A DNA stretch of 64,000 nucleotides from Alphaproteobacteria bacterium (GCA_030835385.1 JAURPI010000018.1:1-64000), one strand, 5' to 3'. Numbered from the stretch's first letter, positions 48,189 through 57,655 are shown. Notes: generated from the sequence alone by a model not told the origin. Numbers and translations: made by a program.

Positions 48189-50480
48189 ATGACCGAAAAA
48201 GGGGAAGGACCGTTAGCAGGTTTGCGTGTGTTGGACTGCGGTACAGCCATTGTCGGACCATGGAGTGCCACGCTGCTGGCATTTCTTGGCGCTGATGCGA
48301 TTAAGGTCGAGCGTCCTTCTGGAGAGATCACCCGTCTGGCTAGGCCTCAGCAGAAAGGCTGGTCCACGGCCTATACTATCGCGAATCTATGTAAACGCTC
48401 GATTGAGCTCGACTTTAAAGATGAAGCAAACAAACCCGCAATTGCGAGGCTGTTGAGTCAGGCTGATGCCGTTATCGAAAATTACCGTCCAGGTGTCGCC
48501 GACCGTATCGGGATTGGCTATCGCCAAGCAAAAGCTCTTAACCCCGGTGTTGTTTACGGATCAAGTTCAGGATGGGGTGATGTTGGTCCGATGCGCGATA
48601 TGTCTGCCGTTGATTCTCATCTTCAGGCATTTAGCGGCTTCGCCTCTCTAAATGGAGCTCCAGGAGGTGCGCCCGAAATGCTGCGCTACACGCATATTGA
48701 CCCAAGCGGCGGCACTTTTTTGGCCGTTGGTGTATTGCTCGGTCTCATCGGGAAGCAGCGTTTTGGGTCTGGCGCACATATCGTAACCAGTCACCTTGCT
48801 ATGACGCTCGCGATGCAAGCGAGCCGCGTTGCGGAAGCGTTGGGCACGGGTGAGCCCGTTCCACGATCAGGCAGCGCTAGCTCGGCAAGCGCACCCAACC
48901 AATGTTTCGCCACAAAAGATTGCAGTTACATTGCCATAACGGCGCAAACTCAAGCGCAGTGGATAGCGTTATGTGATGCGCTCGGAAGGTCAGATCTGGT
49001 CACAGATCCGAGATTCCTCACCAATTGTGAACGTGTAAAGAATAGAGACGCGCTGGCCGTGCTTATCGGAGACCAGATCAAGACAGCACCCTTGCGGTGG
49101 TGGAGTCTGCGTCTAGAAAAAGCCAACGTTCCTGCCAGCGCGCTATTTGATGCCGAGACATTGTTCAATCACAGCCATATTCGTGAAAATGGGTTTTTGG
49201 TGGAGGTTGCGCCAGCCCATACGGGCCCCATGACATCTGGCGGGCTGCCGTGGACGTTTTCTCGTACGCCCGCATCCATGGATCAGAAGACACCAAATCC
49301 GGGAGCGGACACAGAAGATGTGCTGGCGAATGGATTTGGAGGTCATCAGGAGCGCCAAAACGACGGTGGCGAGTCAGAGTTGTCGGACTGTCCCCTCGCG
49401 GGTCTTAAAGTTGTTGAGTTTTGCCAGGGGTATGCGGGGCCGAACGTTGGCTTGTTGCTGGCTGAGGTCGGTGCATCTGTAACCAAAGTCGAATCTCGCG
49501 AAGGAGATTGGTCGAAAGGTCTCGCGCCTTCAAACCAGGCTGGTGGAAGTGAGATTTACGACGCGCTGAATCGCAATAAGAGCATCATTACGCTGGATGA
49601 AAAGAAGTCGTCTGACGCTCAACAGATCTCGGCACTGGTTTCTGAGGCCGACGTCGTTCTATTGGATGAGACGGCTAGTGATGACCTGACATCTCTTGTC
49701 TCTGAGTCGAATCACGAGAAGCTTATCACACTAAACTTGTCGTATTATGGAGAAGCCGGCGGGTTGGCGGGGCGGGCCGGCAGTGAGCTCACTGTTCAGG
49801 CAATGGCCGGCTATTTGCGTGCGTTAGGTTCACTGGACCAAGAGCCCGTTCGTGTTGGTGCTGACATCGTAGAGAGTGCGGCGGCGGGGATGGGTCTGCT
49901 CGGCGTGCTTGCTGCGCTCTATCACCGAGGACAAAGCGGGCAGGGTCAACATGTTTCGGTAAGTCGTCTCGGCGCGATTATGTCGCTGCGCTCCCTACAA
50001 TGGGCCGCCATCTCTAACCCCGATGAATGGCTCGGTCCATCATACTGCTTGGCAGAGACAGATCCGCCCCGCCATGGCTATCGCACCAAAGATACCAACA
50101 TTTTCGTCTCTATGATGAATTTACGGGACGACAAAAATTTTACGACCATGTTGTCCGAGCTGAATATGCTCGATGGTGTGAAAGACGATGAGCGCTTTTT
50201 TAAGGAGGGGCGGACGACGATTGGCATGGGGTATCTCAGTGGTGCCTATCATGGTTTGTGGGAAAACTACCTCACCCAGGTGCCCGCTCAAGAAGCACTC
50301 GACATATTCAACAGAAACGGCGGCACGGCTGTAGAATTTCCTGAGCTCAATCGGTTAATGCGCCATCCGCAGGTTGAAGCGCTTGATCTCATACATGAGG
50401 CAGATGGCCGTAAATTTCTAAGAGCGCCATGGCGCGGTCCCTGGTCTCAACCTGACTTAACGCCTGTGGCAAAGGGATAA
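48189..50480 (+). CDS. Tandem-fused CaiB/BaiF (family III) CoA-transferase
   Basis: A 763-residue protein with two complete family III CoA-transferase units. Unit 1 (about 8-400) opens GPLAGLRVLDCGTAIVGPWSA and has KVERPSGE, IENYRPGV and the likely catalytic Asp in YTHIDPSGGTF. Unit 2 (about 405-763) opens CPLAGLKVVEFCQGYAGPNVG and has KVESREGDW, ALNRNKSIITLD and the Asp in VGADIVESAAAG. Family III enzymes are interlocked dimers of about 400-residue chains, so this may be an internal pseudo-dimer. They move CoA between carboxylic acids; unit 2 has lost parts of the usual R-x-D-V...N..PG segment. The start is ATG 48189; GTG 48129 would add 20 residues. The acyl-CoA dehydrogenase follows after four bases. 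Confidence 0.88.
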   Translation: MTEKGEGPLAGLRVLDCGTAIVGPWSATLLAFLGADAIKVERPSGEITRLARPQQKGWSTAYTIANLCKRSIELDFKDEANKPAIARLLSQADAVIENYRPGVADRIGIGYRQAKALNPGVVYGSSSGWGDVGPMRDMSAVDSHLQAFSGFASLNGAPGGAPEMLRYTHIDPSGGTFLAVGVLLGLIGKQRFGSGAHIVTSHLAMTLAMQASRVAEALGTGEPVPRSGSASSASAPNQCFATKDCSYIAITAQTQAQWIALCDALGRSDLVTDPRFLTNCERVKNRDALAVLIGDQIKTAPLRWWSLRLEKANVPASALFDAETLFNHSHIRENGFLVEVAPAHTGPMTSGGLPWTFSRTPASMDQKTPNPGADTEDVLANGFGGHQERQNDGGESELSDCPLAGLKVVEFCQGYAGPNVGLLLAEVGASVTKVESREGDWSKGLAPSNQAGGSEIYDALNRNKSIITLDEKKSSDAQQISALVSEADVVLLDETASDDLTSLVSESNHEKLITLNLSYYGEAGGLAGRAGSELTVQAMAGYLRALGSLDQEPVRVGADIVESAAAGMGLLGVLAALYHRGQSGQGQHVSVSRLGAIMSLRSLQWAAISNPDEWLGPSYCLAETDPPRHGYRTKDTNIFVSMMNLRDDKNFTTMLSELNMLDGVKDDERFFKEGRTTIGMGYLSGAYHGLWENYLTQVPAQEALDIFNRNGGTAVEFPELNRLMRHPQVEALDLIHEADGRKFLRAPWRGPWSQPDLTPVAKG

Positions 50481-50484
50481 CGCT

Positions 50485-51642
50485 ATGGATTTCGACCTCC
50501 CCGAAGAAACGCGCATGCTGAAGGATACCATCCGCAGATTTGTCGATGCTGAACTGATTCCACTAGAGACATCTCTTCCCGATCGTCCCAATTCTTATGA
50601 ATTGCCTAAGGATGTGAGAGAGCCGTTGGAAAAGAAAATCCGAGATCTCGGATTGTGGGCCATGGACGCACCCGAAGATGTTGGGGGCGCTGGTCTCGGT
50701 CTGCTTGATCACTGTGTCGTGATTGAGGAGGCCCATCGCTGTACAGCAGGACGCGGTCTTTGGTCGTCTTTGTTTTTCCCGGTGCTTCATAATCTCGGCA
50801 GTGAAGAGCAGAAGACGAAGTATCTCCTTCCGTCCATGCGAGGAGAATTTCATGGAGCTGCCGCTTTCAGTGAACCCAACGCCGCCGGTGACCTGGCAGG
50901 AATTCAGACATCCGCAGAAAAGGTGGACGGTGTGTGGGTGCTGAATGGATCAAAATGTTGGATTAGCCATGCCAAGACAGCCAGATATATTTTGGTGCTG
51001 ACCCGGCTCAAGGGGACTGCGCGTCACGAAGGTATTACTTGGTTTATCGTCGACGCCGACACAGAGGGTTTCTCGGTCGGACGCGAGCAAAAGATGATCC
51101 ACGGTCAACCGACCTATGAATTATTCTTCAATGACTGTCATGTGTCGGATAGCCAATTGTTGGGCGAGCCGGGGCAGGGATGGGGCGCTGGTGAAACAGC
51201 GCTTTATCGCGGCCGGGTCATGATATCGGCGCGCGCCATCGGTATCGCCCAGCGGTGTTACGAAATGATGGTTGAGTACGCCAAAGAGAGACACACCTTC
51301 GGCAAGCCACTGTCCTCAAGACAAGCGATTCAATGGATGGTTGCGGATTCCGCGACAGACATCCATGCCTCCCGTTTGATGGTCTATGACGCAGCGTGGC
51401 GGGCGCAGCAAGGCCAAGAGGTGCGAACCCAAATGGCAATGATAAAAATGTTTACATCTGAAATGGCAGGTCGTGTTGTGGACCGAGCTGTCCAGGTTCA
51501 CGGTGCATCCGGTTTGTCTGACGAAACGATTTTGGAGCGTTGCTATCGGGATGTTCGCCCAATGCGTATTTATGAAGGGTCCTCAGAGGCAATGCGCAGT
51601 GTCGTAGCGAAGAACATTTTCCAAGAAGGCCGTAATCGTTAA
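50485..51642 (+). CDS. Acyl-CoA dehydrogenase
   Basis: A 385-residue FAD enzyme of standard size. MDFDLPEETRMLKDTIRRFV opens the N-terminal helical domain, then FSEPNAAGDLAG (FAD/substrate loop), WVLNGSKCWISHA and, in the C-terminal domain, ALYRGRVMISARAIGIAQRC, FGKPLSSRQAIQWMVAD and VQVHGASGLSDETILERCYRDVRPMRIYEGSSEA, where the Glu of YEGSSE is the likely catalytic base. It oxidises the acyl-CoA formed by the CoA-transferase four bases upstream, so the two with the IclR regulator make an acid-activation and beta-oxidation unit. Confidence 0.93.
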   Translation: MDFDLPEETRMLKDTIRRFVDAELIPLETSLPDRPNSYELPKDVREPLEKKIRDLGLWAMDAPEDVGGAGLGLLDHCVVIEEAHRCTAGRGLWSSLFFPVLHNLGSEEQKTKYLLPSMRGEFHGAAAFSEPNAAGDLAGIQTSAEKVDGVWVLNGSKCWISHAKTARYILVLTRLKGTARHEGITWFIVDADTEGFSVGREQKMIHGQPTYELFFNDCHVSDSQLLGEPGQGWGAGETALYRGRVMISARAIGIAQRCYEMMVEYAKERHTFGKPLSSRQAIQWMVADSATDIHASRLMVYDAAWRAQQGQEVRTQMAMIKMFTSEMAGRVVDRAVQVHGASGLSDETILERCYRDVRPMRIYEGSSEAMRSVVAKNIFQEGRNR

Positions 51643-51649
51643 CAGCTCT

Positions 51650-53182
51650 TTAGTTAGCTAATCTAATAGATTCGTAGGCGATGCCGACTGGTCGAATTCG
51701 TATGTTCTCAATTCGATTGGAGTATCCAATGACACTGCCATATTCAATAAGATTGATCGTCGGGGCTAGGGTCTGCATTTCAGCCATGATTGATTGAAGT
51801 TGAGTTTCTCTCTTATTCAGATCCATTTCTTGATTGCTTGCTGCAATACGCGCCGAAAGGCTTTCATCACAGAAGAACGGATTTGCTTTGAGGCAGGAGA
51901 AATCTTTTAGAGCCCGACCCGTATCGTTGTACGGGGCGTTATTCCAAAGGATTGAGAAGCCATCAACTTCGCCCCAGTCGCCGGTGAAGTACTTACGGGT
52001 GCGTTCAGGGTACGTCGTAGTTCTGAGATCAACCATGATTCCCACTTGGGATAGGTCTTGTGCTGTCTGCTGATATATCAGCGAGTCCGATGGTCCCATC
52101 CCAACGAGTACCTCGATGATAATTTTAAACCCATCGGGATATCCTGCGTCCGCCAGAAGTGCCCGGGCCCGTTGTGGATCATAGGTGTAGGGCACGATAT
52201 CTGGGTTGTGACCCACGTTAGCCCTCGTTGCGCCTTGCGTGGCCAAGGGGAACATTCCGCCGAGAATGAAATCGACCATGGCCTCACGGTTCACAGCATA
52301 ATTAATAGCTTGCCGCACGCGTTGGTCGTTTAGCGGCGACTCCTCTTTGAGAGCATTGGGTAAACCAAGCGCCATAACTTGATTGCCATAGTGGACCTGG
52401 GGCTTTAGTCCCTGGGCTTCGATCATTGGAGCGTCTTCTGGAGTTAGCCCTAATGCCAAATCAATTTGACCAGCGCTGAGAGCCTGGGTCCGCGCGATAG
52501 AATCTTTTAGGGTGAAGATGCGCAGATCGGTAAATGTTGGTGAGGGGCGCCAAGAATCGGCAAAAGCTTTGAACGCGATGGCACCGCCTTGATTCCACGT
52601 TTCCAGATGGAAGGGACCCGTTCCTATGGGCGCTCGGCTGTATTCATCTGGTCCGATTTCAGACCACAGATCAAAGTCGACAACGCGGAACAGACTAAAT
52701 CGCTTAGCCAGCATGGGGTCAGGGGTGCGAGTAATCACCTCTACAGATTCCTCGTCCAACGCTCGTGCAGACTCTATGACTGACATTTCCGTGGCGATTG
52801 GATATCCACGATTCTCCGGTTTAATGAGATCGTTGATGTTTGCAGCAACGCTTGCCGCAGTCAGAGGGGTGCCATTTTGAAATTGCACATCCGCGCGAAG
52901 AGTAAATACCCAGCGTCGGTCACCATCATTCACCCAAGACAACGCTAGAGCAGGCTTGAGTTGCCCGTCAGAGTCGATTTGGGTGAGGCCATCGTAGATT
53001 GAACCCAGAATTGAACCGGGAGTCACGCCGATGGCGGCATACGGATTGCCGAGGCTGGCGGGAAGTTCTGTACCGCCTACGTTAAGAGTTTCAGCGCTCT
53101 GACCCGTATTAATGGTGAACAAAAAACCAAAGCCAGTCGCTAAAGCCAAATAGGTTTTACGAAAAGGCATTTGTTTGCGCAC
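51650..53182 (-). CDS. ABC-transporter substrate-binding protein, family 5 (orphan)
   Basis: A 510-residue exported protein of the SBP_bac_5 (peptide/nickel/opine) family with a Sec signal peptide (FRKTYLALATGFGFLFTINTG, cut near QSA). Family motifs: ASLGNPYAAIGVTPGSILGSIYDGLTQ, ALALSWVNDGDRRWVFTLR, FQNGTPLTAASV and the hinge VRQAINYAVNREAMVDFILGG. No permease or ATPase genes are in the window. GTG 53182 is used; ATG 53170 is four codons in and equally possible. It begins two bases after the FGE-fold gene, so the two are cotranscribed. Related to the protein at 55191. Confidence 0.9.
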   Translation of the reverse strand: MRKQMPFRKTYLALATGFGFLFTINTGQSAETLNVGGTELPASLGNPYAAIGVTPGSILGSIYDGLTQIDSDGQLKPALALSWVNDGDRRWVFTLRADVQFQNGTPLTAASVAANINDLIKPENRGYPIATEMSVIESARALDEESVEVITRTPDPMLAKRFSLFRVVDFDLWSEIGPDEYSRAPIGTGPFHLETWNQGGAIAFKAFADSWRPSPTFTDLRIFTLKDSIARTQALSAGQIDLALGLTPEDAPMIEAQGLKPQVHYGNQVMALGLPNALKEESPLNDQRVRQAINYAVNREAMVDFILGGMFPLATQGATRANVGHNPDIVPYTYDPQRARALLADAGYPDGFKIIIEVLVGMGPSDSLIYQQTAQDLSQVGIMVDLRTTTYPERTRKYFTGDWGEVDGFSILWNNAPYNDTGRALKDFSCLKANPFFCDESLSARIAASNQEMDLNKRETQLQSIMAEMQTLAPTINLIEYGSVIGYSNRIENIRIRPVGIAYESIRLAN

Positions 53183-53184
53183 GC

Positions 53185-54135
53185 CTATTGCGATTTTCTT
53201 ATTAGATCGCGGGCAACGCGGAAGCCAAAAATGTGAGACGCGAGGTCCTCTGGGTCACGACCGCGGAATGCCGGACGATGCCTGGATATCATTGAGAACC
53301 AGCTGCCCCCTTTGACGCTGCGACGGTCACAATGGCCGGACACTTGATTAGGGCGCTCGTCGACGTCTTCCTCGTCATAGAGCCAGAGTGAGCAGTCTTC
53401 GTTCCACTCCCACACGTTGCCGCCCAGATCATGAAGACCAAATCCATTGGCGGGGAAAGAAGCCACTGGTGCGACGCGGCCAAAACCATCGTCGCAGTTT
53501 ACGGGCTTCCAAGATGAATGTTCTTTGGCGTATTCCGTTTGGGCGGCTTGTCGGTCGAACACATTTCCTATTTTACACGCATACCCAGACTCTTCACCCC
53601 ACGACCAGGTTGTTTGTGTGCCGTCGCGTGCGACGTATTCCCACTCAGCCTCAGACAATAGCCGATAGCGTTCACCGGTCTTGCCACTGAGCCATAAAGT
53701 GTAGGCCTTCGCATCATGCCAAGAGACACAAACGACGGGTTCGTCTTCTTGGGGTGGGCGACCGTAATCGGGGTCGGTCCAATTTCCACCAAACATAACA
53801 ACCTCGCCACGCCATTTTGTACAGGCAGTGGATGGGCGGTATCCAGTCGCGTTAACAAACTCTGCAAATTGAGCATTGGTGACTTCTGTTTTTCCGGCGG
53901 CGAACGCAAAGCGAATGGTACGTTTGTGTACGGGTGTTTCAGGGCGGGTTTCATTTAATACAAACTCGCCGCGTTCTGATCCCATGATGAATTCACCGGG
54001 CGGGATAACAACCATTTCGGGACAGGTGTCACAATCGATAAATACGTCTCCAGCTTCCGATTGAGCTTGAGCAACCGACGCGCTCAGTGTGGTGGCGAGG
54101 ACTAAAACTATTGCTCGTGATAACTGTGGACGCAT
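53185..54135 (-). CDS. Exported formylglycine-generating-enzyme-fold protein without catalytic cysteines
   Basis: A 316-residue protein starting at ATG 54135 behind AGGAGAG, with a signal peptide (RPQLSRAIVLVLATTLSASV, cut near AQA). The FGE/SUMF1 fold is clear: CPEMVVIPPGEFIMGSERGE, KTEVTNAQFAEFVNATGYRP, PVVCVSWHDAKAYTLWLSGK, YRLLSEAEWEYVARDG, DLGGNVWEWNEDC and FGFRVARDL. In true formylglycine-generating enzymes the segment after the GGSW strand carries two copper-binding cysteines; here it reads KGGSWFSMISRHRPAFRG with none. It is therefore more like the non-sulfatase relatives that activate other proteins or bind ligands. No sulfatase gene is near. It is cotranscribed with the solute-binding protein. 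Confidence 0.88.
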   Translation of the reverse strand: MRPQLSRAIVLVLATTLSASVAQAQSEAGDVFIDCDTCPEMVVIPPGEFIMGSERGEFVLNETRPETPVHKRTIRFAFAAGKTEVTNAQFAEFVNATGYRPSTACTKWRGEVVMFGGNWTDPDYGRPPQEDEPVVCVSWHDAKAYTLWLSGKTGERYRLLSEAEWEYVARDGTQTTWSWGEESGYACKIGNVFDRQAAQTEYAKEHSSWKPVNCDDGFGRVAPVASFPANGFGLHDLGGNVWEWNEDCSLWLYDEEDVDERPNQVSGHCDRRSVKGGSWFSMISRHRPAFRGRDPEDLASHIFGFRVARDLIRKSQ

Positions 54136-54299
54136 ACGCCTCTCCTGGAATTGGTTGTGTTGCGTCAATTGGTACGCACCCATGTGTCTGGCCACCATCC
54201 TTGACCGGCGCTAGCTCTAATTATGAGCTTGTCCAGCCCTTGACGTAGGACCTATGGGGTAAAGTGCTCTATGGTTGAAAGTCTAGTTAACGAGGGGCG

Positions 54300-55031
54300 A
54301 TGGATATGAAGCGATATGTAAATGCGGTTTTTGCTCTTTTGGTATCTGCAATAGCCGCTCTCCCGTCTCTCGCCGCTGAAGGTGTGCTGATCTTCGGGGC
54401 GACCCGCAACACCGGTCTCGAGATTGCAAAAATATTGGTTGCGCGGGGTGAGCCGGTTACAGCTTTTGTTCGGCCGACATCGAACCTCGAGAATCTTGAA
54501 GCGCTCGACGTCACTTATTTTGTGGGTGATGCCATGAATGTTGATGATGTCGAGCGGGCCATCCTTTCGAAAGATTTTAAAGCCGTGATCTCAACGCTGG
54601 GCGGCGGCCGGGGAGAACGACCACCCGATGTGGTCGGGACCATCAACATGGTTGATGCCATGACAAAATCAAATACTAAGCGCTTCCTTGTCGTGACGAT
54701 CATTGGTCCAGGGAAGAGCATCAGTATGGTGCCACGACAACAGCGTGTCTCCTTGGGCCGGGTCATAGAACTCAAAGCCGAAGCTGAGAACTATATTATG
54801 GCCAGCGATTTGGACTACACCATTATTCGACCGGGCCAGCTCACCTCTAATCCAAGGTCTGGGATCATAAGAATGGACGTTGAGCCATCTCCGACGGGTC
54901 CCATCACGCGTGCAGATCTCGCGGATATGGTCGTCGGTGCCTACGACGACGATTCAACTATCCGCATGGTGTATCAGGCGATTGGTGATGATCCTCTCGC
55001 TACGGTTCGTATGGACCAACAGCCAGAATAA
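54300..55031 (+). CDS. NAD(P)-binding NmrA/SDR-a5-like protein with signal peptide
   Basis: A 243-residue protein. The N-terminus (DMKRYVNAVFALLVSAIAAL, cut near LAA) is a Sec signal peptide, directly followed by an atypical-SDR Rossmann fold: GVLIFGATRNTGLEIAKILV, VTAFVRP, VTYFVGDAMNVDDVERAI, AVISTLGGGRG and YTIIRPGQL. It is a distant relative of the product at 26486, which shares the signal, G-T-x-x-x-T-G loop and IRPG motif. The start is ATG 54300 behind GAGGGG, with a second ATG two codons later. It stands alone, divergent from the FGE-fold gene (164 bases). An NAD(P) enzyme exported through Sec is hard to explain; a role without catalysis is possible. Confidence 0.83.
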   Translation: MDMKRYVNAVFALLVSAIAALPSLAAEGVLIFGATRNTGLEIAKILVARGEPVTAFVRPTSNLENLEALDVTYFVGDAMNVDDVERAILSKDFKAVISTLGGGRGERPPDVVGTINMVDAMTKSNTKRFLVVTIIGPGKSISMVPRQQRVSLGRVIELKAEAENYIMASDLDYTIIRPGQLTSNPRSGIIRMDVEPSPTGPITRADLADMVVGAYDDDSTIRMVYQAIGDDPLATVRMDQQPE

Positions 55032-55190
55032 TATCGGTAACTAGCGGGACCTGCGTCGTCCATCTCGGCTGGGTATCGCTATGGCTATGCACAGTCGGCC
55101 ACATGAGATGCCCAAAAGGCATTTGGTAGCGTCGGGCAAATAGACCATATAGGCTGAGTAACGTCGGCTTAATTGTTGGTTGAATTTGTC

Positions 55191-56735
55191 ATGTTTGGAA
55201 GAGCCCACTCGGTACAAATGTTGAAGAATGCGGTGGTTATTGCCATCGCATTACTCTTTCCGTTCTTTGTGAGTAAGCCATCTTTGGCAGATAGTACCAC
55301 GCTCCGTGTGGGTTTTCCGGTTGCGGCTGCAACGGGTGGGTATCCCTTCGCACGTGATGATGGCGGTGGTCTCAGATTTGCGTTCTATGATGGGCTAACT
55401 CGATTTACGCCCGGCGGTGAGTTACTGCCGGCGCTGGCCGTATCGTGGGAAAACGAGGTACCTACCAAGTGGGTTTTTCAGCTTCGTGAAGGCGTTGTAT
55501 TCAGCAATGGAGAACCGTTTAACGCGGATAGTGTGGTCGCAACACTGATTGAGCTTTATAACCCAGACGTTCTCCACCCGAAAAAAGCTGATATGGGATC
55601 AATCAGCGGATATCGTGCCCGCGGCGCCTACACCGTAGAGATTGAAACTTCTGAACCTGATCCACTTATTCCGCGACGGATGGCTCAGCTTCCTATGATA
55701 GAGCCGAAAGCATGGAAAGACTTGGGTCGAGACGGTTACTCTATAACGCCGATTGGAACTGGCGCGTATAAGGTCGATTCATGGGGCAATAACCGCACCA
55801 GACCTGTTTTAGTAGCGGCAGAAGAGTCCTGGCGACAGGTCAAACATATCAAGCGAGTGGAAGTTACCATTATTCCCGAACCCGGTTCGCGGGTCAGCGG
55901 GCTCCTATCGCGAGAGTTCGATATGGCGATTAGTTTGCCCAGCGACGATATTGCAGTGTTGGAAGCGAACGACGTCAAAATCCGGATGTCGACGAACCCT
56001 AGTATTCTCTCGATCGCATTCCGAACCGTGCGCCCGGATGACTCTCCAATCAAGGATGCGCGTGTCCGGCAAGCGCTAAACTACGCCGTGGACAAACAAT
56101 CGATTGCAGATTTTATTCTCGGCGGCACCAGTCGTGTCGCGCATCAACCTGCTACGCCTGAGTTGATAGGGTACAATCCAGACGCTGAGCCCTTCGACTA
56201 CAATCCCGAGAAGGCTAAGCAGTTACTAATCGAGGCCGGGTACCCGAACGGTTTTCCTCTAAAGTTTTCGGTGTATGGCGGGATATTGCCGGGCGATACA
56301 TTGATGTTTCAGAAAATCGCCCAAGACCTTGCAGCGATTGGTGTTCAAACTGAGCTGCGGCAAATATCGTTTCCTGACTATGTTCGGCGCTTATTTAACT
56401 CGGATTGGGAAGATATTGATGGATTCTCCATCGGTTGGCTGAACATGCAGCTATGGGATCCTCAAAAATCTTTTGAACAGTTCTCATGTGTGTATACCGC
56501 ACCATTTTATTGTGACGAGGGAATGATGCCGCTGTTAGACGCGGCCCGTGTGGAAATGGATCCGGCTGCGCGAGAGGCTTTGCTTCAAGATATAGTGATG
56601 CGTTTCAGGGATCAGGCAGCAGCTTTGTGGCTGGTCGAGTTTGCTGGAGCTAACGGATTGCAGCCTGTCTATGAGGTCGGTCGGTTTCGCCTCGATGGCA
56701 GCGCGTATGAACAAATAGAATACGTTGGCGACTAA
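55191..56735 (+). CDS. ABC-transporter substrate-binding protein, family 5 (orphan, second)
   Basis: A 514-residue SBP_bac_5 protein. The signal peptide core is VVIAIALLFPFFVSKPSLA. Family motifs: LRFAFYDGLTRFTPGGELLP, LAVSWENEVPTKWVFQLREG, VFSNGEPFNADSVVATLIEL, IGTGAYKV and VRQALNYAVDKQSIADFILGG. It shares overall pattern with the protein at 51650, including the rare CVYTAPFYCDE segment (there CLKANPFFCDE), so the two are paralogues that may bind similar ligands. No membrane components are encoded nearby. The start is ATG 55191; ATG 55218 would give a neater signal peptide. The stop overlaps that of the converging PhyH gene. Confidence 0.88.
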   Translation: MFGRAHSVQMLKNAVVIAIALLFPFFVSKPSLADSTTLRVGFPVAAATGGYPFARDDGGGLRFAFYDGLTRFTPGGELLPALAVSWENEVPTKWVFQLREGVVFSNGEPFNADSVVATLIELYNPDVLHPKKADMGSISGYRARGAYTVEIETSEPDPLIPRRMAQLPMIEPKAWKDLGRDGYSITPIGTGAYKVDSWGNNRTRPVLVAAEESWRQVKHIKRVEVTIIPEPGSRVSGLLSREFDMAISLPSDDIAVLEANDVKIRMSTNPSILSIAFRTVRPDDSPIKDARVRQALNYAVDKQSIADFILGGTSRVAHQPATPELIGYNPDAEPFDYNPEKAKQLLIEAGYPNGFPLKFSVYGGILPGDTLMFQKIAQDLAAIGVQTELRQISFPDYVRRLFNSDWEDIDGFSIGWLNMQLWDPQKSFEQFSCVYTAPFYCDEGMMPLLDAARVEMDPAAREALLQDIVMRFRDQAAALWLVEFAGANGLQPVYEVGRFRLDGSAYEQIEYVGD

Positions 56736-57655
56736 CTGGCTTTTTTCGCCAGTTCGCTGAACAACGCATCCTCATTAACGGTGTCGCGACGTTGAGCCTG
56801 CCAGGTCGTCGCAAAACCACGGGGGAATTGGTCGTCACCGTCCCGCTGGCCATCTTCTGACCACAGGACTGGGAACAAAGGTCCGGCTGGCGGATTGCCA
56901 TCTACCATCTCATCGAATGACACGCCTGCGATATTTAAGCAGTCCGGCCGGGGAGCCCAACGAATGTCGTCTCCAAAAATACGAGCCGATATAGCGATAC
57001 GCCAATCGTCACTCGTATTGCCTGATGAGTAATGCAAGACCCAAGGGTGAATAACCAGCATGTCGCCGGGCTCCATCTCCCAATTGAGAAAGCGAGCATT
57101 TGGATCAGCACGTAGCTTAGCTTCGTCCGGATGCGGGGCCCTGTCATCGGGTTTAATCATCTTTCGGGCATTTGGCGAGAATAGCCAATAGGGAACGTCT
57201 TGTGTTTGAGACCCGGCAAGCACCTCTAAAGAGTTCTCCGGTGCTACTGGGTTCAACGGAATCCAAAGAGATGGGACCATATGCCCACTTACAGGCCAGC
57301 CCATGCGGTCACAGTGCCAAAGCGTCTTTGAATCTGATTTAGGTGGCTTGGCAAAAATCTCTTCAAAGAAAAACCGTGCGGTTGACGAACCGATTGTTTC
57401 GGCAGCCGCTTGTCCCATCGGTGAATTGAATATGAAGTTCCGAAATTCAGGAATGATTCGCGACATGTATCGTCCCGGAGTAGACGGAAGCAAGCCGACG
57501 TCTTCCTCATCGACGGAAATGCGCCGTGCCACCGGCGTCATGCTCTCTATCCATTCCGGGTCAAAGACCTTCCGCAAACATACAGCTCCATCGCGGGCAT
57601 AAGTCTCGCGATCTTCATCGGTGATGGCTCTAAGTGGTTCTGTATTTAGCGTCAT
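56732..57655 (-). CDS. Phytanoyl-CoA dioxygenase (PhyH)-family Fe(II)/2-oxoglutarate oxygenase
   Basis: A 307-residue non-heme iron oxygenase. The iron site is His114 and Asp116 (TLWHCDRMGW) with His208 (VLHYSSGNTSDDWR); Arg219 is the probable 2-oxoglutarate contact. The N-terminal YARDGAVCLRKVFDPEWI is the usual PhyH opening. The family hydroxylates or halogenates small acids and acyl compounds in the cytoplasm. It lies 99 bases downstream of the FAD oxidase on the same strand, so it may be the last gene of the operon running down from 64 kb. The substrate is unknown. Confidence 0.9.
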   Translation of the reverse strand: MTLNTEPLRAITDEDRETYARDGAVCLRKVFDPEWIESMTPVARRISVDEEDVGLLPSTPGRYMSRIIPEFRNFIFNSPMGQAAAETIGSSTARFFFEEIFAKPPKSDSKTLWHCDRMGWPVSGHMVPSLWIPLNPVAPENSLEVLAGSQTQDVPYWLFSPNARKMIKPDDRAPHPDEAKLRADPNARFLNWEMEPGDMLVIHPWVLHYSSGNTSDDWRIAISARIFGDDIRWAPRPDCLNIAGVSFDEMVDGNPPAGPLFPVLWSEDGQRDGDDQFPRGFATTWQAQRRDTVNEDALFSELAKKAS

